A stretch of DNA of 64,000 nucleotides from Geosiphon pyriformis (lineage: Eukaryota; Glomeromycota; Glomeromycetes; Archaeosporales; Geosiphonaceae). This document shows positions 56,658-64,000 of the stretch, piece after piece (positions within the stretch are counted from its first letter, which is position 1; every line of letters starts with the position of its first letter). The DNA lies in the NCBI GenBank assembly GCA_016748015.1, contig JAAOMT010000127.1, positions 1-64,000 of the forward strand. The letters are read 5' to 3'. The notes beneath the pieces were generated by a model that was not told the origin of the DNA, did not search any database, and was given only the letters and a program-made list of their open reading frames with translations. The position numbers were made by a program, and so were the translations under genes.

Positions 56658-57086
56658 ATGCCCTCCTTTAAAAAATTTTTTGCTAGTTTCTTTACAATTC
56701 TTCTCGCTATCCAAATCCAATCAGCTCCAATTATTAATAATTCAAACTCGCATTTGAGCTTTTATAAAAGGGAACCCTCTGATGGAATTATCAATAAAGC
56801 CCCGATTGCTACTGCTTTGCCTGCCACGGCAGCTGCGAAGATTGGAACCATAGCTCCAGTTGGTTTAGGTGTGCTCAATCCCATTACCCCGATCAAAAAT
56901 ATTGTAAGCCCGCTTGCCGTTTCACCAATTGGATATGATGGAATTATTGGAGCCCCTCTTCAAAGTAATCTGTATGCTCCAATTGATGGTTATCTCGGCC
57001 GTGGTGTTGGATATGGTAATCTCGGCTACGGCACTGGCTATATGGGAGGACTATCCTCATTCCGGGGTTATGGTGGGCTTTGCTAA
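56658..57086 (+). CDS. Small secreted Gly/Tyr-rich protein, copy 2
   Basis: 142 aa, identical to the protein at 43417-43845. ATG at 56658 preceded by an A-rich leader. It points outward, away from the spacer. Signal peptide, KR site at 37-38 and Gly/Tyr-rich tail are as in copy 1. Confidence 0.8.
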   Translation: MPSFKKFFASFFTILLAIQIQSAPIINNSNSHLSFYKREPSDGIINKAPIATALPATAAAKIGTIAPVGLGVLNPITPIKNIVSPLAVSPIGYDGIIGAPLQSNLYAPIDGYLGRGVGYGNLGYGTGYMGGLSSFRGYGGLC

Positions 57087-57737
57087 AGGCTCGCATAGAT
57101 AAAAAGAAATTTAGATGTTTTATTACTATGCTCTTTTAGATTAAAACAATAATTTGAAGTTTTTTTAATAAAAACCAATTGGAAATAAATTTTAATCTAA
57201 ACTTTCATTGAAAGTCAATAAATACTAAATTACTTTCTTATATAACCTTTTTTCTGTTACCTATCATCACTAGAACGATGAGCTTTATCTATATCGCGAG
57301 CAGATCTAAAAGAAATTTTAAATTTCATTATTTCATTATTTCGAAATACCACCTTCGAATTTATTTTAAGACCTTAATATGATAAGGTTCTTAACGATGG
57401 GAAGGCGTTAAAATGGATTATATCATATTTAGTACAAAACCTTGATAATCTTAATTATCCTCCTTATAAGCTATAATTAATATTTGATAGATAGCTTTGC
57501 AAGGTTAAAATCCCTAAGGAGTAAATACGATTTAGAAAATAAATAGATAAATAAAATAATTACATTAAAAAAACCAACTATAAGATATCTTGATTTACTA
57601 ATATGTTGCAAGCTTTCAAATTTATAATGAGTTTGAATACTAATTTTTGCTGCTTAAATACATATATTTCTTAAGTAACTATTATATACTTTTTTTTAAT
57701 TCTTCCTTGTGTTAGATTTAATTTTAAAAGTTTGATC

Positions 57738-58097
57738 TTAAAAAAATATAAATTAATCCAAATATAAATTTTTTATTTTTTAAATTAATAAAGCAATTAT
57801 ATAGACAATATTTTAAAAGCAGATTAAACATATTAATATATTTTTGGTATTTATTAATGATTTAAGACTTTTAAAAAGCTTTATTTTGTTTTTTTAATAG
57901 TATAATATAATACACAAATATTAAATTACTTATAATATAACTAAATTATAACAAAAGAATCTTAACAATATTTTTAAATTGACAAAGACTTACTGTTTTT
58001 AAAATATTATCAAGCTTAATTTTATAAAATTTTTAAATAATTTATAGATTATGTAATTACAATTAAGATAATTTAAAAATAATAACACAATATAAAC
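57738..58097. other. AT-rich stretch between the palindrome and LINE3
   Basis: About 360 bp, no gene seen. It bears no resemblance to the left outer flank of the palindrome. Confidence 0.6.
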
Positions 58098-58237
58098 TTT
58101 TTTTTTTTTTTTTATTAAGCTTTTAATAAGTGTAGCCCAACTACTACCTAAACTATAGCAATATACAAAATTCTATATTAAGTGTGGCTCATGCACTTCC
58201 TACACATAACTAGCTACTCAGACCAATTAAGACAACA

Positions 58238-61200
58238 CTAAATACTTAAACCACCAATTATTAGAAAGTCATTTAAAAAACTGAAATGTGCACTGAGCAG
58301 ATGAGGATGTAAATTATAACATACATGAATACCTAGTCTGATACCAAAATCAAAGATCGCACTGAGAGACCACAAAGAAGCCAGACCAGATACCACTAGT
58401 ATTACAGATTCATCACATGACAAAAAACTACACTTCTTATAAAGTACTCTTAACTTGGTGGTTAGCAGCTACATAGCAGATCTATGACTTTTAGCAAAGC
58501 TTCAGACTAAACCAATGACTAAAGACTTACTGTCAGAGCCACCATCCAGCAGATAAACTGTATCAGCCACCCAATTTCTCAAAACAAAGCCCTTGGCTAA
58601 AAACATATATAAACAATTTAATGACTCAGTGTCTTATAGAGAGCAAATTACCACACTGTCAGCAGCAAGACCACTAAACATATTAATCTAACAATCAATA
58701 GTCTTTGAAATTAACTCTTTTCTAGCACCAGCATCATAAATGCAAAAGAACATGTGATTAGAATCCTCAACCAACCCACATCAAATACATAGCATGCTCA
58801 GATAACCCAGATCATAAAGCCTTTTCCTCTTGGCTATAGAAAGACAGTTGTGAACAGCTTTTATAAAGTAGGATCAAAGACATACAAAAGAATAGCTGGT
58901 GAAGCCTAATTGAAACTAATTGTCAAAATACTATACACTAAACATATATTGTATATTAATCTCATTGTACAGCATTTTTTCTACAGCATAGGTTGCACAT
59001 TTGGCTTCTCAACTGACAAAGCTCACAGTATTAAAAAGATGCCTAACAAAATGGTGGGCATTTCCAAAGACAGATTTTTCTTTAATAGACAAAAAATGGC
59101 AGAATGTTCTAACAGATAGCATAGTGTCAGAGCTAGTAGCAGTATTGGCCAATAAATCAGCGTGTTTATTGCCATAAATCTCAGAGTGGCTCTTGACTTT
59201 ATTCCAGACTACTGACAAGTTTTTCAATATAATGGTCTGCCAGATCCACTCCCTTTTAATTCAACATTTATTACGAAAATCAGAACCAGTAAAATTTTTA
59301 TAAGAGGTACAAGCATCCAAGAATGCCTAACTGTTTGTGAAAAAAGTAACCAAACTGGAAACAGGAACACACTCCAAAGCAAGAGTGATGGCATGTAATT
59401 CAGTCAGAGTTGACAAAAGCAAGCCACTTACTCCAACTTTCACACCAACATTAATATTGGGAAAATAAGCAGCAACACTACTATGAGCACTTATAGAACC
59501 CAAACTTTTAACTGAGCCATCAGTATAAACCACTACACCATCTGAAGTGTTTTCAAGAAGACATTCACTGATAGAACTTAGACTAACTAGACAATCACCA
59601 GGAATTGGATTAAAAGCTAGGACATGACTACTGACCAAACCACCATTTCCAATGAATTTTGTTAACATACTAAACCAACTAAAAGCCAGACCTCTTGAAT
59701 TTAGTCTTTTTTATCTGTGAAAATTACTTCATGTAAAACATGTACTGTAATGGTCCAAAAGTTGGTTTGCAAAAATAATGCCAAATTTCTTCAGCAAACC
59801 AATCATACTTATATACTAATCCAAACCCAAAACATCAACAACAGTTATGCCACTACCAGTCTAGAAAACATTTGGCAAAACATTGCCCAAGAAGAGTCTG
59901 CATGACACTAGAGTGTTGGTTACATTAGCTAAAAAGAAATTCATAGGATCCAATAACAACATGACCAGAAAACTAAAGAATTGCCAGGACATTCAACTAA
60001 TGGCCTGTAGATTCATTGTTCTGTGTTCGAATAATCTGCTGAGAATGCTTTTCAAATTGGCAAACAGTACCAAATTAGCCAAAGAGTTTTCAGCTTACAG
60101 CTGTCTAAAAGTCTTGAGACCATATAATTCAGAATGTGAAATGGCTTCATTGGGGAAATCCATGAGCAAGTTGGCTTTAAGTTTCAGATTCTTTTTTAGC
60201 AGACTATTTTATTTCTCACAAACATTCATAAAAGCATGACTAAACTACAATCTATATTTAATGATAAGTTGTAAAACAGCAGACACCAAATAGAGAAACT
60301 GTTTATCAGAAACTGCTTTCCTCAAGACCAAGTTAACAAAAAATTTCACATTTAACTGGGCTTTGGCAAGGCTGGGCTTTGAAAGACCATCAGTAGATAA
60401 AAAAATTCCTAAGTATCTATGAGCCTTGCCTCTTTTAGCAATTGAAATATCTGAACCACTAATTTTTAAATAAAAAACTTCAACTCTGCGATTAATAGGT
60501 ATAGCTACTGTCTTCTTAGTGTTAATTGAAATGTCATTAAGATGGAAAAATTTACTAGCTATATTCAAGATATGCTGGGTAACAGCCATGTTATTTCCAA
60601 CCCAAATAATATCATCCACAAATGCCTTTGCAGCCAAATATAATATCAAACCATCCTTGTAATCCCATTTGCAAGTTCATGTAAAAAATTTTGAGTCTAG
60701 CTGGTATTTATACAAACTTTTATGTCTCTTAACCTTATATAGCAAAGGATTATAAAAAATTCTCCATAACAAAGGTGAGAATATCTTATTCTGATCCAGG
60801 CCATTATGAACAATGTATCCATTAGTGAGTCCAAAATCTGTTATTATTTGATTAACATGGTTATTATATATGCTCCCAAAAAACTCAATAAAATGGGGAC
60901 ACATTTTAATTTTGACTAAGCTGTCTCTTAAATGAGACCACCCAACTGAATTATAAGCTTTACACATATCCTGAAGAACAAACCACAGCTCATAATCCTT
61001 CTCTAGAGCATTTTCAATAATAAAATCTACAGCAAAAATTGGGGTTTGAGTGAAAGTGCTCTTCAAAACTAAAAAATTATCTCCATGTAACACATTATAA
61101 TTGCTACAAGCCAAGGAAATCTTATCAGACAGAATTTTGGATAAAATTTTCTGAGCTGTTTCAATTAATGTTATTGGTCTTATATTAGTGAGAGCTCCCT

Positions 61201-62880
61201 CCCAATCATAAGGCTTTGGTATTATAAAAATTCAGGCCTTTTTCCATTGCTTAGAAACTGTACCAGATCTTAAACACTCATTCAAAATATTCAGCAAGCC
61301 ACTGAGAATCTGCTGGTCATCATGTTTCCAAAGCTCATTAGGAATACCAGAAAAACCAGTAGTCTTCCCATCAGGCAGAGACTTAACTACCTACAAAAAC
61401 TTATCAAATCCAATATCACACATAATGCCTGAAAAGACCACATCATCAACATAATTAAAAGGAGCATATTGGTTGAGCCAGCGAACAGGAGTAGAACTAG
61501 GCACCAAATGCTTTCTTATCCATTTTTTTATGATATTATTGATCATTAATTTGACTATCTGAGATTCCAAAACAAGCTTGTCATCTACCACCAAATGATC
61601 AAGTATCACTTTTCAAACAGGACGATTTAGGACACTTCTAATTATTCTACCCTTATCAAAACAAAATTTTTCCATATGTTTGTTAATAGCTTTCCTGATG
61701 GAATTATCTCTGGCAGCCTTGAATTTATAGTATTTGGACTTGTAATAACTTTTCTTGACACATAACAGATGATGTAAGACAACACCAGAACAAATACCAC
61801 TTTCAATCATGCCACAAACTTTGACAGCTTCTCCTTCATCAATGGCAGCCCATGTGTTAATAAAATGTGCAATCCTCAAAACTTGATTAGAGCTCATGTT
61901 TTTCACTAGCTTTGCCACCAACAATTCAAGTCCAACAAACTTTGACAACTGTTTATCCACTGAGACATTGGACCCAGAAAACCACAACCTAGAAAACACC
62001 TCATCAGCAGAAACTACCACCATCTCCTTCAGAATCTCTCATATTGAGTCCAAATTTCCATGATACTTAGCACTATTGAAAACTCCCAACTTCTCCAAAA
62101 ATATGTTCAAAGAACAGCTTCTAAATTGCAACCAACTCTCATTACTAGCATCCTTGATTTGGAATTTCCATCTATTTCTGTTTGTCTGTTTATATATACT
62201 GTTAAGATATACATCCAGGAAACCACCCAAACTAACCACTATTAATACTGCTTTGTGATTAGTATCAAAAAATTTAGAAACTGGCTCCACTTTATGGCCA
62301 ACAATAGCAGATACCAGACTGTGAGTAACAAAAATAAAATTAATGACTTTTTCTATGCCTTTAGAATTGCTCTAAATACATGACTTACCTAATGAATATT
62401 CATGAAAAGAGTTGACTAACCCCAGATCCATGCAAAACTTGAAACTTGCACTCTTTTTAGTATCATCTTAATTGAAATATCCCACTACTGCAAAAGTACT
62501 GGAATTGACAGCTTTGGCAATAAAAAAATTAATTTTAGATGTTTGACCATATTTTGCCTCAGCAGACATACCAGCATATAATCCTAAAATTGTAACAGAT
62601 AACTTCTTCTTAAACAAAAACCTAATAGAAATAATTCATTCAGAAACTTTTTCAATTTTAAAAACATAATAGACCAAAGAATTGTTCATAATAATGGCCA
62701 CTCTGGCACCAAGAAAACCCTTGTCCAAACCAGAAGAAAAAATTCACACCCCTTCAAATTTGTTTATAATTCAAAGTCTAATGCTAGGCTTTAACTTCAT
62801 CTCTGTGACAATTGAAATCATGTTACCCAAATCTATGTGTTAATGCACAATGTCATTTTGCTTAGCTGGAACATTAATGC
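58238..62880 (-). pseudogene. LINE3 ORF2 (broken)
   Basis: Reads leftward from about 62880 (NVPAKQNDIVH; ATG eroded to ATT). Endonuclease GDFN-type motif reads GYFN; DTNHKAV follows. RT: WFVLQDMCKAYNSVGW, NGLDQNKIFSPLLW and KAFVDDIIWVGNN. RNase H: VYTDGSVKS, LTELHAITLALE, and FTNS for FSDS, so one catalytic Asp is lost. A Cys/His tail (C-I-stop-C..H-MFF-C) is near 58790-58740. Many stops and shifts (near 62335, 62470, 62038, 61612, 61390, 60670, 59326). Confidence 0.8.
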
Positions 62881-62919
62881 CATAAATATTGTATGTAACA
62901 ATTTTTCAAACCAGATTAT

Positions 62920-64000
62920 TCATTGGGACAAAGAAAACATCAAAAAACTTAAGCCAGCATATAACTGATCTAACTTCACCAGAACTGAGTTTACAGAGGC
63001 CTCAAAAGCCACAAATTTTAACTTTAAACTGTTCACCTTGGCTGTCAAAATTTTTGAACTACTAATACCCAAAGCTAAAACATCATAAACAGCATGAAAG
63101 AGAGATGAAAAGACTAATTCAGAACCATCCAAAACCATGTCTTGGCCCAAATTCAAACTGACAGTTATTGAAATAGCTGAAATGCTAGAATGAGAAAGAG
63201 AAGCCAGGGGCACTAATTTCATGCCACTCAATTTTCACACAATGCCAGAAATCTGATCCACTAAAAGCTCCAGAGAATATTCCAAAAAAACCAACTGAGC
63301 ATTCAAAGCTAAATTATTAGCTGAGACAAGAGAGGAATCACCACCCAAACCAGAGATGTCAGTAAGAGGGAGAACCAAAACCAGAACCAGAACTAAAAGA
63401 AGAGCTACCTAAGACTAACTTAAGTAAAACTATCTGAGCTCAAAACTTGCCACCAAAAGCAGCAGGACGAGAAATTAGAACACACTTTTTAGCATACAAT
63501 CTAGCAAGCTGAAGACAGATTTCTTCCAAGACAACTTTTTTATAAGATCTTTGGAGGGATGAGACTAACATATTTAAGGAATCACACTTAAGAGCAGAAT
63601 GCCCAAAACAGCCACACCTCTTATAATGAACCAAATCTATCCTAGTCCATAAAAGTCTAATACCACCAAAAATTGGCTTCATGTGAAATGCAGATTCCAG
63701 GTCTTTATCTGAATTAAAACCAATCACAGTGCAGCAAATCTGATTGCCAGTAACAAGAGAGCAATTAATAACACATGTTTTCTCATCAGCTTTTTTTAAC
63801 AAAGTCCCTAAATTATAAGATGTTGTTCTCACAGGCAGAGTAAACAAAAGTGCTCTAAATTGATCCCTAAAAGTTCAAATCCCACAATCTCTTACAGCCT
63901 TGGCTATACACACAGTATTTTTCCCAATTAGAAATGATTATTTAGCCACCAATTAATTAGCCTGGCTTGATTTAGCAAATTCTATTATAGCTTTTTGTCA
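62920..64000 (-). pseudogene. LINE3 ORF1 (partial, broken)
   Basis: Runs off the right edge. It includes LFTLPVRTTSYNLGTLLKKADEKTCVIN (aligned with ILPMGTTAHDLWDFIGS..KTCFIN in LINE2) and a CCHC knuckle with its first Cys changed to Tyr (Y-KR-C-GCFG-H-SALK-C, near 63620-63585). The C-terminal coiled-coil-like part ends near 62920. Confidence 0.7.

Larger units (their letters stand above)
54770..57737. repeat. Right arm of the 2,968-bp inverted repeat
   Basis: The mirror of 42766-45733. Arm plus spacer plus arm spans 14,972 bp centred near 50251. Confidence 0.92.
58098..64000 (-). mobile_element. LINE3: decayed LINE of the same family, 5' end beyond the window
   Basis: T run at 58098-58113 (poly(A) on the minus strand), the conserved 3' end, ORF2 and most of ORF1. 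More diverged from LINE1 and LINE2 than these are from each other, with more stops. Confidence 0.85.

Noticed and set aside
42766-57737. Palindrome arms as terminal inverted repeats of a giant DNA transposon or foldback element
   Set aside because: No transposase, no target duplication and no terminal motif at 42766/57737. The arms carry ordinary divergent genes.
42766-57737. Palindrome as an assembly artefact
   Set aside because: Cannot be excluded from sequence alone, but the spacer flanks and outer flanks are all different and edges are sharp, so I kept it as a finding with the read-mapping test stated.

Overview
The window is eukaryotic, AT-rich and dominated by retroelements. It holds no RNA gene, no bacterial operon and no CRISPR array that I could find. 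Ty3/Gypsy LTR retrotransposons, LINEs with RNase H and a Kex2-type repeat secreted protein suggest a filamentous fungus with a TE-swollen genome. An arbuscular mycorrhizal fungus (Gigaspora/Rhizophagus-like) is my best guess; this is inference, about 50% confident.

Region 1 (1-39871) is a nested stack of retroelements. At the left edge a minus-strand Ty3/Gypsy copy (1-1472, LTR plus an open gag) cuts a second minus-strand element (1473-3759). A strongly AT-shifted relic of a third element follows: a dUTPase fragment at 4010-4436 and an LTR at 4451-4676 that resumes at 12414-13052. Element A (4677-12413, + strand) split that LTR. LINE1 (minus strand, about 6.77 kb) sits at the end of the relic LTR with a 13-bp target duplication (13040-13052 / 39859-39871). 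LINE1 was then split twice, by element C (15656-25801, + strand, in the RT domain) and by element B (29876-39759, + strand, near the start of ORF1). The LINE reading frame can be followed across both insertions.

Elements A, B and C share an unusual plan. Gag and protease-RT-RNase H come first; families B and C also carry a Cys-rich zinc-ribbon block and a dUTPase between protease and RT. The RT-RNase H frame ends in a stop. Integrase then starts from its own ATG 63-67 nt downstream. A third ORF of unknown function ends beside the 3' LTR. Element A has a textbook -1 frameshift signal (UUUAAAC, 8-nt spacer, hairpin) between gag and pol. All plus-strand copies are dead, with many premature stops that mostly look like C-to-T or G-to-A changes.

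Region 2 (42766-57737) is a large palindrome. Two 2,968-bp arms, identical wherever I compared them, flank a 9,036-bp spacer that contains LINE2 (46641-53427, minus strand, decayed). Each arm carries the only convincing host genes here, a divergent pair: a 142-aa secreted glycine/tyrosine-rich protein, and a 319-aa secreted protein of five 57-residue repeats with Asn-Lys-Arg (Kex2-type) sites between units. The repeat-protein genes point inward to the spacer and the small-protein genes point outward.

Region 3 (58098-64000) is LINE3, a more decayed minus-strand copy of the same LINE family that runs off the right edge. The long gene-free stretches (39872-42765, 45734-46640, 53428-54769) are very AT-rich and show no supported gene.
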